Assembly: GCA_037893245.1 (NCBI GenBank)
Contig: JBAIAA010000078.1
Location: 1,426,001-1,490,000 of the forward strand
Source of the DNA: Crossaster papposus
Taxonomy: Eukaryota; Echinodermata; Asteroidea; Velatida; Solasteridae
Direction of reading: 5' to 3'
DNA length: 64,000 nucleotides
Position numbers and translations under genes: made by a program. Within the stretch, counting starts at the first letter, position 1, and every line of letters starts with the position of its first letter. A model generated the notes under the pieces. That model was given only the letters and a program-made list of their open reading frames with translations, had not been told where the DNA came from and did not search any database. Below, piece by piece: positions 30,534-42,700 of this stretch.

Positions 30534-30747
30534 TAGCCTTGGTCAAGGCGTTTGATTATAGTACGATAAACAGTGGTCGTGCTATTAGAAGTGTAGTGTT
30601 AACGCTTCAAATTACGCGAGTAATCTCAGGGTTAAAGTTTTTTTTAACCCAAGATTACCCCGGTAACTGTATCCTGTGAAACCGGTATATGTAATAGTGG
30701 ACAACCATCGATCGTTGGACCATCGTTAAACGCCTTGAACAAGGCTA
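30534..30747. mobile_element. MITE with TAGCCTTGGTCAAGGCG ends (214 bp)
   Basis: TAGCCTTGGTCAAGGCGTTT to AAACGCCTTGAACAAGGCTA. The interior inverted GGGTTAAAG/TTTTTTTTAACCC sits near the centre. Same termini as 32,037-32,601. Confidence 0.82.
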
Positions 30748-31128
30748 TACAAGTTCAGGCAGATTTCACGGACGTCCACTATTCATGTGACATCAGAAAA
30801 GAGTTTAAAACTGGCCCCGGTGTTTTATCATCCATTTTAAATCTGCCATGTGACAAGCTCTTGACCAATAGAAATGGGTAAACTGTCCAAGGTATTTATG
30901 AATGATTATTTATGCATACACTTTGAAGGGATAAAACTGAACTGTGACTGTAGCCCCACAGTATTGGTTTTTGCTTCCTTCTATCATAATAGCAGATAAT
31001 CATTCTATTCACTTTGCCCTTATGAAACCACCATCTCTAACAAAACTCAGTCTATTTCCAGTTTGATTTAGTCCAATTTTCATGATCTGAAATTCTTATG
31101 AAAAGTTACAGTATGCCAGAGTTGATTA

Positions 31129-31364
31129 TTAACAAGTTCAGGCCGGGATTATTTTAACATTCCTGAGCCGAGGCGCGGGATTATTTAAACGAAACTCGAT
31201 CCGAGGCGGGTTCGCCGATGGTATCAGGAAGCACACCCACGCATTTTCCACCTTGCTCGCTGCCGACAGACATTTCCGGCCTTGCTCGTGTTTATGCGTC
31301 ATCCGTTTTTAGCATCTCGGCCAAATTGTCCATGTATATACGTCCTCCAGCGCAAACTGGTTAA
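31129..31364 (-). mobile_element. TTAA-ended MITE (complete)
   Basis: TTAACAAGTTCAGGCCGGGA to CCAGCGCAAACTGGTTAA; diverged ends but intact interior (ATGGTATCAGGAAGCACACC, CTGCCGACAGACATTTCC). Confidence 0.8.
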
Positions 31365-31429
31365 AACAACGAACCTAATATCACTAATTAAAAACATGTT
31401 GGGGATCGAGGGTACTTATCATTGTTGTA

Positions 31430-31690
31430 CAACCTGTAAACCGTATGACAGCCCATGTGGTGGTGACGTCTGTACCGGTAAGCAGGAGGTGGTGGGTTTG
31501 AATCCCTCCTCTTGGCTTTACAGATTTTGCCAGTCGATAGTCAGAAGGGAATTGTTAGCCTCTAGTTTGTGTGCCACCTGGGAGGGTATGCTATGCGACA
31601 GCCAGGTCTTGTGTAGCTGGTGGTAATGTTCTCGGCTAAGATGGAGAGGGTTGCCACGCCTACCGAGACACAGAATCATCATCAGAAATG
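31430..31690 (+). mobile_element. Possible SINE
   Basis: A tRNA-like B-box (GGTGGGTTTGAATCCCTCC, 31,490-31,508) is followed by a body with CCACCTGGGAGGGTATGC and GGTAATGTTCTCGGCTAAGA. No clear A box, so this is tentative. Confidence 0.4.
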
Positions 31691-32036
31691 AAAGCATTAG
31701 TAACTGATTGAATATAATACATTAAAACAAAAATTATTGGCATACAAAAATCACACCTAGAAATACAATTACACACGAGTCCATAAAACGTGATCAAGAT
31801 AAAAAGAAAACGGTTAAGATAAAAACAAAGATGAGTAAATAGTTGCTGGGTAAAAACCTACAGATTGGCAAAACTGTGAGGTCAAGGAAAAACAAATAAG
31901 ACAGTTACAATACAATTAACAACACCCACATAACTCCATGATCTAAGGAGTAGGAAATTAGGAGATAGACAAGTTATTTGAGGATTGTATTTAAGTTGAA
32001 GAATAGTTGATTTCCTGTATCTTTCTGTGTTAATCC

Positions 32037-32601
32037 TAGCCTTGGTCAAGGCGTTCATCGTTACCCGTCCGTACGTACAGCGCAGCGGTAATCGGAGCTC
32101 AAACAACGACCTCACGCGGCCACTATTATATGCAAACTAACTGAGGATACTCGAACGCTGCTCGGGTCTAAAATCTTCGAGGGATAATATTTTCGCTGCA
32201 AAATTCAAACAACACGACAGATCTTCGGACGAAAGACGACGCTGAATATCTGCCATTTTGTCTTAAATATCATGCTGCATCAAATTTGATGACGTCGGGT
32301 TTCAACCGCGTTGTGATTGGACACTTCACATCTTAGCCCCGCCTATACTTATCTGTATTCGCATACGAGGTCATGCGCCACAAATGTGGCGCAAAATATA
32401 GGAAAAACATAAGATTTCAAAAACCCAATGATCCAAGGCGAAAAAGTAGCCTCAGTAGATTTGCATAAATAGTGGCCGTATGAGGTCGCTGTTCGCGCTG
32501 TATCTTTGCATGGGGCGCAAGCTAGCAGCATATATGCGGGGCGCGCGCACAGTGTATTTCTGGACGGATAATTAACGACGAACTCGCCTTGACCAAGGCT
32601 A
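32037..32601. mobile_element. 565-bp element with TAGCCTTGGTCAAGGCG ends
   Basis: TAGCCTTGGTCAAGGCGTTC to GAACTCGCCTTGACCAAGGCTA-type end. GC-richer than its surroundings; short ORFs inside show no family match. Second copy of the type at 30,534. Confidence 0.83.
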
Positions 32602-33343
32602 TGTTAATCCAGACATGTTATGTAAGACTCAGATCAGATTTAGAAGGTGGAAGCAAATGGTCTGTGACGGTTTGTTTTCAAAAGTTTGGTTTTAAAATTG
32701 TTAAGTAAAATATTTCTTCGTTCAGCTAAGGATGGTAGTTTAATCAGATCAAAAGCTTTATTGTAATTGTATTTCTTTGTAATAATTATAATTTGAACAG
32801 CTCTTTTTTGAATAAATTATGTGACACAACTCTTGCTGATTCTCCCCCCCCCCCCCCAACGGAATCAAAATGACCTTGGTATTGGGCAATCAAAAACTTG
32901 TTACGCACCCAAACAATATTAGTATCCAACCTCGTTACCAACAATCTAGCTGCACAATTATTTTACGGATGTTAACACCTGGAATTGTGTAATTTAAACG
33001 TGCCATTATTTTGCACATTTAAATTAGGACTAAAGTCGATGCATTTAACGCGCAAAGCAGTATAACAGTTTTTTAAATTTATAATATGCATGCATATCCT
33101 GCCCAGACAAAAAACTGTATCGTCATTATCGGAGTCTTGATAATGGAAAAAAAGTGCTCCAATTGGTATTGCTGATGTGACGTGATGAACTAAGATGTTA
33201 ACGCGGGCAAAACAGGACGTTACAAATTTGAATTACGCACGCGGTTCACTTTCAGTATGATAATCTCAGCGTCATTTACGTATTCCTCACGGCCAGAGGT
33301 TAGTGAAGGAACGCACACGCACCCACGGAGTCCAGGCTGATCA
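32602..33343. other. Intergenic / 3' flank of UBR without recognised gene
   Basis: AT-rich sequence with a C14 run at 32,846. I searched the minus strand here for the last UBR exon (RGNPLHL...) and saw nothing matching. Confidence 0.45.
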
Positions 33344-33570
33344 GGGGCCAATTCATGGAGCTGCAAGCACAACAATTTGCTTAGCATGAAAATTCTACCT
33401 TGGCAAAAACAGGGTTGCGAACCAAATTTTCAGGTGATGTATAATGTTTGGTTTTTGCTTAGCATGAAAAGCACATGGAGTTTTTGCTGGTAACCTGCTT
33501 TTACTGAGCAAGAATTTTTTGTGCTAAGCAAATTTGTGTGCTTATTAGCAGCTCCATGAAGTTGGCCCCT
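33344..33570. mobile_element. GGGGCCAATTC-type MITE (intact)
   Basis: GGGGCCAATTCATGGAGCTG to CAGCTCCATGAAGTTGGCCCC. It ends 36 bp from the last recognised UBR exon, i.e. just past its donor or stop. Confidence 0.87.
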
Positions 33571-33606
33571 GTACCTGATGAAATGTATGCAATGAATGTA
33601 AATTAC

Positions 33607-33708
33607 CTGAGGTTCAAGTCTGGTTCCCCGTATTCATCCAGATAGGGTGTCTGATGGACGCAGCCTTTGTTCTTTGCTGACATCATCAGCAGCTGGCACT
33701 CTCGTACC
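33607..33708 (-). CDS. UBR2: UBR exon r: last recognised exon
   Basis: 102 nt, phase 2 to 2, acceptor TTTCCAG, putative donor CTCAG|GTAATT. It encodes VRECQLLMMSAKNKGCVHQT and PYLDEYGEPDLNLR, matching UBR2 VRECQVLFLAGKTKGCFYSP and PYLDDYGETDQGLRRG. If the donor is not used, the frame reads AGG TAA and stops at once. The usual final block (GNPLHL...WQ.L) is not seen downstream, so this may be the terminal exon or the last exon may lie in sequence I could not recognise. Confidence 0.93.
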
Positions 33709-36700
33709 CTGGAAACAAATGAAAAGGAAAGAACATCAATCCAAAAACGATCACATCTTCTTCTTTTTTCATTTCAAACATGCTTGATTTCTTGTAGAGA
33801 ACTGCAGGAATATGCTTCACAGGGATTTATTTATTAATTTATTCCATTTCTTTACCCAAGGTGTGCCCAAACAGTTAAAAAAATGGTTTTCATTGGGGCC
33901 CTGCATACGTCATCAAATAAAATTGGATTACAAAAATACATCAAAAAAACCGTAAACTGACAACAATACAACAGCATTTACACAAAAATACAAACAGAAT
34001 ATTTAAAGACGTATAAGAATATTTACGGATTACAAAACATTAATACTTTATGTCTAGATACTTTTAGAACTGTCCTGTTAACCAGTTCGCGCCGGAATTA
34101 TTTTAACATCACTGAGCCGACGCGCGGGTTTATTTTTAACAAAACCCTAGGCGGGTTCAGGCCGATAGTGCCGGGAAGCACACCCACGCATTTCCGGCCT
34201 TGCTCGCTGCCTACAGACATTTCCGGCCTTGCTCGTGGCGTGTTTATGCATCATCCGTTTTGAAACTTGGAAAAACTTTGCGTTTATATACGTCATCCGG
34301 CGCGAACTGGTTAAGGCCAATTCATGTTCACGTTATGTTCTTGCCACTCGAAAGGTCACAAGTGATGATTCATTAAAATAAATGTGACCGCCCACCACCA
34401 ACGGGCTGTAAAGCTGTAATGTTGATTTTGCAGGAAAGATCAAAACCTTTGAAAATTCAGTCGGTTGTCAATTTTTTATTTTTTTTTAAAATCCAAAGTT
34501 TGTACGAAGATCATGGCGTGCTCTACAGCGTATGTTAGAGGGCGCCTGCGCGCTGCATACCGCGATTAGGATGTCTTGCAATTAAGACTGCTCTCCACCC
34601 AGGAGTAGAAATAGCTACCAGCATTAGCTGGGAAGTAACCTGCAATAGACTAGCATCCCATCTAGGGGATACAAATATTCTTAGTTGTTTCATGCTAGAG
34701 AAACCATAGTTAAACATCGGCCTGTAAGCCACATTGACTCGTGACAGGCTTTACTCACTTACTTACCTGAGATACAGACCGACTCCAGCCCCACAGGTGA
34801 TAGCGTGGGAGGTACATGCACCCACCGTCTCCCCATCAATCTCAGTCTGACAACAGTAACTCTGAGAGCAGACCACAGCACCGCACACCAGGCACAACGC
34901 CGGCGCCCGACTGTCGCTCTGAGCACCACTGGCCTTAGGACACCTTGTTAGTGAAGAAAGAAAATATTGTTATTTATTGTGAAGGATTTGAGAAGAAATG
35001 TACAAGCTGTAGGAGCAGACTTACGTCTGGTTTATACATGTAGTTGGTCGCGCAAATGGATGCACAACTAAACAAATTATCACACGCAATCATCTGAAAA
35101 CACAATTTACAGTTGTTGTTGTTGTTGTTGTTGAAGCCTAAGCAATTAGTTGCTAAAGGACCAGTGGCTGCGATGTTGTTAAAGGACTAGTTGCTGGCGA
35201 TGTTGCTACCGAGTACACCAAAATAGAACTTTGACATGGTCGCTGACCTCACGGTCACCAGTGAGCCCCTAGGGTTTCTTGATCTTTAACATCAAATGAA
35301 TATGCAAATATGGCACAAAATAACCAGTTCGCTTTGGATGCCGTGTATACGTCACGTCACGTCACGTCACAACACGACACGACACGACACGAGCAAGGCC
35401 GAAAATATCTGTCAGCGACTGGCTCGCACCGAGCGAGGTTGGAAATATCAGGGTGTGCTACCCACAGATGACGGCCTGAACCCGTCTAGCATCATGGTTT
35501 CGTGAAAAACAATCCTGTGCCTGGGTCCGGTCCACGTCAAAATAATCCCAGCATTAACTGGTTATAAAGTGGTGTTGTTAATTTAATTGTAAATCGGACT
35601 CTCGGTACCGTTAATAAGGGAATAAATGTGTGTTCGAGAGGTTTTAATCACTCTGTTTAATACCGCTTGGAGTCTGGGTGCTGATAATTACCCCCGCCTT
35701 CGGCTCGAGTGATTAATACCGACCGAACACACATTTATTCCCATTCATAAATACCTTTTTTGTAAAATTCAGCTAAAAAAGCCCCGAAAATTGTCGCAAG
35801 AAAATTCGGTGTTTCGCCATTCTGTGTGTGTCAAATGACATGTTTCCGCCTCTGTCGCTCTACACAATACATGCAATAAAGCGTATTTACTATGAACCAG
35901 ACTATTACTGCCATTGGCAACTTCGTTCCCAGGGTGTCGAGCTGTACGCGCCCAACACTACCCGCTCTTACTATTGGAGATGATGTACGGTTGGAAAAAA
36001 AGTGAGCCCTGGGGACGGGTATAATGCGGCATCGCTTTGTTGCCAGCTGGTTTTAAACACTTCCAGCCATGTCTTTATCGTCCGTTTAATACCGGCCACG
36101 TGACGGACTCTCGACCAATAGGAATGCCTAAACTGTCCCAGGTATTTATGAATAAAGGGGAAAGGTAATTTTCGGTCATTTCCAAAGTCAAAGGTGTTTA
36201 AATACCTACTATTACACTAGTTAGTAATGCACTGTGATCAGCTAGGTACGCATCACACTACTAGGCAGTTGCTATGGCAGGCTTGGCCTACTGTATCGGT
36301 GTATTGAGCAGGTAGGCAACTACTTACGTAAACATGGACACGTTGTTCATCAGGTCGCTGTAGTCCTCTGGGAGATCAATCAGTCTGTTGACCTTCATCG
36401 GAAAACTGTCGAACGGTAATCAATAAGATAATTGAACAACCAATAAGTTTTTAATAGTGAACCCAACAACACAGAAAGGAGAGACTACCACACATCTGAA
36501 ATGTTAGTCAAGTTGGCATGAGTCTAACACAAAGTTTTGAGTCATACAATGGAGCTGGGAACAGAGAGTCATACAAACAAATTGCCTTTGCAAATCCCTG
36601 GATTCATCTTCGTCTTAGGCTAAAACCCTAACTCCATAGGGTGTGTAAAAAATGTTAGGGCTGTTTAGGGTTAACCAGTTCGCGCCGGATGACGAATATA

Positions 36701-39700
36701 AAGCAAAGTTTTCCCCAGATTCAAAACGGATGACGCATAAACAAGCCACGAGCAAGACTGGAAATGTCTGTCAGCAGCGAGCAAGGCCGGAAATGCGTGA
36801 ACCTGCTTCGGATCGAGTTTCGTTAAAAATAAAACCGCGCGTCGGCTCGGTGATGTTAAAATAATCCCGGCACGAACTGGTTTAGGTGATTTTAGGCCCT
36901 TAACTGCAAGAACTCTAGCCACATTCTGGTGCCTGTTGTTCTTCAGAAACATTCATCGGTTGATACGAACCAACAATTTTAAATATTTTCATTTGGTTTG
37001 CTTCTCAGTGATTCGGAAGTTAAGAGTGAAGCGGAAGTCGAAGCCAAAAAATGAAGCAAAGGTTTTGAAAGCCCCAAAGGCATCCATCTTCGTCTTGTGA
37101 CCTGACTATAGTGATGTGAGTCGTGATTGACATGATGCTGTGATGAACCTGAGTACATCTGGGCTAACAAATCTTCCCCTTTTTAATTCAACTGCTATAT
37201 TCCAGTATTTAAGTTTTGTTCTGTGTTCACAATGTCCCAATAATTTGGCCAGTCATCAAAATGATACACTACATAACCACCAGACGAAATTCTGGCAATT
37301 TTTCTTTTTTTCCTAATTCATAGTATAATTATTTGTATAATGCATAATTTTCATCTCCATTTACCAATTTGGTCTTTTTCTTTTTTCAAAAGGGAGAAAA
37401 TATCTAAAATATCTAATTTATTGTGTTTAATTGATTGATCTGTGAAAAACCTAACTCATAAATACCCGAGACAGTTCAACTTATTCCTATTGGTACACCG
37501 CTCGATATTTAAATAACACTGTTTAAAACTAGTCCCGAGAACCTGTAGTGAGCACCCGCACTTTGCGCCCCATGCACTCAGCATGTACTGTTGCTCTAAA
37601 GCCTTCAGAGCTATTGATATATGATGATCTAGATTATAGGAAGAGGTTCCACGAGGGGCCCACAAAGAGTCCGGCATGTTTTAAATCTTACCGGATGACA
37701 TCTGCGCTGGGGTCGCTAAGCTGTGACCTCAAGTCTGGATGCCGACACCACGCCCTGATCAGATCCTGCATAATGGGCTCCTGCTCCTCGGATACCAGAC
37801 TAGAGAGGTCATAAGGCACGGCCAGATAGCAACACAGCTGCTCAAACTCATCCAGGCATGTGGCTATGAAAGACAGTGTAATCATGCAAGAATACAAGTA
37901 TAACAACTTTGTCATGAGTACGAGTATTAGTTGTTAAAAAATATTTTAAAAAGAAATATACCAGTGCAAGCGCAAGTATAGTGAACGCCACTATACCGAA
38001 CATTCGGCTGTACCAAACACCATTCTTGGCTCCCGATTTGTGTGTACAAAAACACCAAACACTGTAGTTGAAAATAATATCAACGGATTAACCCTAACTT
38101 CCTAGGGTGTGTGCAAAATCATAGTGATTTTGGAGGATTTAGGAGGGTTAGGGTTAACAAAATCCACCATCCTTGGCTCCCATTGTTGTGTCCAAACATA
38201 TCAAGTATTGTTGTCGAAAAAATGTCAACAGATTATTAAAATTCCATATCAAACGCTTTTTGGGCCATTTTTAATTCCCGAACGTCAAATGGCCGGTGAG
38301 TGCTTTGCGTTAAAGAGTGACTGGTGGCTATTAATTTCCCAAGGAATAGAAGGGAAAAGCCAACTATTGGTTTAGAATTCGGTGTGAAGAATAAGCTTAG
38401 AAACTATGTACATGTAAATTACATGATTCAATGGTCAGCACCTAAGTACCCCAAAGTCATCTTTAAAGGTAGGATACACCATTTGCAGATATCGAAAATA
38501 TTTACTACCGAATTATTAAGAAATACCTTACTCAATTGAAAGTAAATAATGATTCTAGGCATCCAGCAAAATGATTGCGCTAGATATTCTGTAATTATTC
38601 CGAAAAATATAATTTTATAAAGAAAGATTCGCGATCGCCGGACGGCGATCGCGAAAAAACAAAGATAACATAAGAATAACTGCTTGACGCCGGTTGAAAA
38701 CAAACGCTGTTTTTCGTGCTTTTTTCGGCATCCATGATTGTAAAACTTTGTAAAGGTCAGTTAAACAATATTTACTATAAAATACAACCCCCCCAAATGT
38801 ACCCATTCATGATAATTCAAGCAATTACTAATGGTGTATCCTACCTTTTAGTACCCACCAGGACGTGCTGCCAACAGAATTAAAAAGATGAACGGACAGG
38901 GGTTTTGTGACTCCGTGCAGGGTGTGAGAAATGCTACTACATGTACAAGCAAACTAACGATGGTCAAAAGAGGGCGCCACTAATGTGTGAAACCACAAAC
39001 TAAGTATGGCCCCAGTATGGATCCTGTGATGTTCGTTAAAGTGGCTCGTGCGATTCATGCTCGGATAGAACGCACTCATGCTGACTTCTTTCAACAAATA
39101 GGGTTTATCAAAATGCATGCACATCTTGTCAATTAAAAAAGTGTGCCATATGCGCGTGGACGTGTGGTTACCTTAAAAATGGCTTCTAGTTTTGTTTGAT
39201 GGATTTGTCTATAATTCTGGTACATTTCAACTGGTACATTCATTTTAAGGTTGTTTTATTAGAGATATTTGGCCTCGTGGTCTGGAGCATTGATTTGCCG
39301 TCTGTAGGTAAAGCTACAGGTTGTGGGTTCGAATCCGGGCTGGGACTATGGTGCGTGTGCCCTTGTGCAAGGCATTTTGTCACTTATTGCTCCTCTGCAC
39401 CTAGGAGTGAAATGGGTACCTGCGACAGCAGAGATGGTTGTTATTAGCTGCTTTGCGCCGAAACGGCAGCATTGAGCTGAAAACTCCCCAGAGAGCTGAG
39501 ATGGTAATGGGAACGTTTCATGGGCCCAATGACCAGTGATAATAATGACACAGCACCTTAAGTACCAGTCTTGGTAGATACGTACGGTATATAAGAATTC
39601 ATTCATAAATACCTGGGACAGTTTAGGCATTCCTATTGGTCGAGAGCCCGTCACGTGGCCGATATTAAACGGACGATAAAGACATGGCTGGAAGTGTTTA

Positions 39701-42700
39701 AAACTAGCTGGCAACAAAATTCCGTCCCCAGGGCTCACTTTATTTCAAACCCTGAACCGTACCTTGTCTCAAATAGTAAGAGCGGGCAGTGTTGGGCGCG
39801 TACAGCCAATGGCAGTAATAGTCTGGTTCATAGTAAATACGCTTTATTGCATGTATTGTGTAGAGGTCGACAGAGGCGGAAACATGTCATTTGACACAGA
39901 CAGAATGGCGAAACACCGAAATTTACTTGCGACAATTTTCCAAAATTTTAGGGGTTTTTTTTGCTGAATTTTACAAAAAAAGGTATTTATGAATGGGAAT
40001 AAATGTGTGTTCGGTCAGTATTAATCACTCTGTTTAATACCGCTTGGAGTCTGGGTGCTGATAATTATCAGCACCCAGACTCCAAGCGGTATTAAACAGA
40101 GTGATTAAAACCTCTCGAACACACATTTATTCCCTTAGTATTATTATCATTATTGTTGTTATTTGTGACCAGCTCCAGGAAAAGGTGACATAAGTCACAA
40201 AAACTTTAAAGAAATAGAGTTATGTACATGATTGAAAAGTCCAAGATATAAGCTTTTATTTGGTACATAGTACAGCTCCATAGCCCCTCCCGTTCCGGTG
40301 ATATGACGTTTTTGCATATTAATGGTTCCATGAAATTCAAAATACACAACTGAGAAAACAGGCTTCAAAACACAACCAAACTAAGACAATACATTTGAAC
40401 CATGCACTCTTAAAAGGTTTCGTTTTACTGTTTTTATCAAATTCCAGCTTTTTGTTAATTAAATCTGAAACTTTGGATATTAAAGATGTCATTTAAGACA
40501 ATAAATGAAAATCAAATTTAAATTTTCTTTTTACCCTATTAACTTTAACAGGCCATTACTCATAAATGCATAGTGCGACTTATGTCACCTTTTTCTAGAG
40601 CGGATCACATTCGGTAGATTGTTGTATTCTTACTTCATTAAAGTTGGATTTTTAAAGACTACTTGTTATGCACTCTTGTCGTCAACGTTGTCGTCATCGT
40701 CGTCGACATCATCATTACAAGAATAACTGTTTAATGTCAACTTTTGTTTCTGTTTGGAATAAATTCTGCAATGTGATCGAGTGACATGCGCTTACCCTGC
40801 AGTTCAGTCGGGGTGGGTATGCCGGTGACAAAACGAAAGAAGATGGTGGCACACCGGAGAAAGGGAAGGCAGGACGTACGGACAACGTCCAGTAGCCTCC
40901 AAGCGTCGGGCTGGACATCAACTGGAATTCTGTCCAATCAAAGCGAGATAAAAATGGAACAGACCTTGGACGTAGATGCCGTCTAAAAGGGCATCTTTTG
41001 TTATTTTTATTCAGAAACAATGATTCCAAAAGAAAGGGCAAAACGCTGTGTGGACATGTTTGCGTTTACAGATTGGCACTTACGGGGTACCGGAAACAAT
41101 GGGACAATGGTACCCCACACTCCTGTCTTTAGAAATGTAAGTACCCCGCTGGTTAACGCTATGTATTTCGAGATTCCCAAGGAGACAAAGGGAAACAAAA
41201 GAAGGTAAGTAAAGTCGAACAATAGAGGTACCCCACAATGGCGTGCCGAGTGTGTGCGAGTCCACACAATATTTTTAGTTTGTGTAAGTTATTGTGTGGA
41301 CATCTTTTGTGAACACTCGTACACATAGGTGTGCAGATCTCGTTATACCATGGTATTAAGATTCTGAAATGCTGTGTGGACATGCGTTTGTATTGACCGG
41401 CAATCGTGGTCGTCGGACAAAAGAATTGGGAGTCAAACAATGGGTCCACGATTGACACAACGTCCACGATCTTTTCCGGTGTACAAATCCTATGGCGATC
41501 ATCCAAAAACGTTAGTATAAACAAAAGAGGAAAGACGGTCGGACAATACCCCGTCCACGATCGAAGGTCTTTACACACTTGTGTAAGTACTTGGGTGAGT
41601 GAGTCCACACAGTATTTTCAGTTTGTGTATTGTGTGGACATCTTTTGTGAACGTCTACACCTAAATCTGTATCCCAGTGGAGACATCTCTTTGTTTTCGT
41701 GTACAAAATGGTTAAAAAGTTGGGCACCTTTTTCAAAATGCTCCTATTTCAACCACATTTAATTTCCTGGGTTAAAATTTCGACCCAATATACCGTATAT
41801 TATACCCTACCCAAACACTAACCCAAACCCACATCTTAAACCTAGTTTTTGAGTAATTTGAGTACAATCCAAAAATCTACTTCGATAGACCTATTCATCT
41901 ATAGCAAATTTACCAACTAGAGACCTTTTGTCTCCATTGTACATATTGTGTTCAGGGTTCCAGAGGGTACCAAATTTAGGATCACCCATACAAAGGAATG
42001 TCCACACTGTAAGGCCCAAATTGCAACTGGGTGTGCAAACACTCTCAAATGTGTATCCTTGTGGAGACATGGCATTGTTCTTCCTATTGTTTCTGTACTT
42101 AAGCATTGTCTCATAGACTTGGTACACGGAATACCTTGTGGAGACACCCCAACCCATCCAATGTCCTTGTGGGGACCGTGTCAGTCTTTTGTCCTGTATT
42201 GTTCGTGGGTCTCCATAGGGTACGGGTATAAATGGCATCGTTTGCTTCTATACCAGTGCTATTCCCGTTCTCTACCCCCAACCCCCTCTGCAGGCGTACG
42301 CCATTGGTTCCTTACCCTGCTAATGTTCTTAGCCATGAGTAGGCCTGTAGTATGACCTGAGCCTGTTGGCTACTGCACCCATCCTGATCCATGCTGGACA
42401 CCTCATCTACATAATGCACACAAATCATAGAAACAAGAGAAAATATGCTTTTTAATTTAATTATTGCCGTTCACAATCAATATTCAATCGAAGCGTCTGT
42501 TGAACATCACACGATATTCCAAATCTTGGAAAAAAAAATAAAAAAAAAATTAAATTGCGCACATTATTCGGTCGCATGTGCGCCCTGTTCGTTGAAACGA
42601 AATACGCGAATACACGTCAAATTTAACGCAAACACTCAACCGGTACGTTATGAAGTTTTCATACCCTAATCGTGTTTGCAGCACATTGGCTAAGCTCGTC

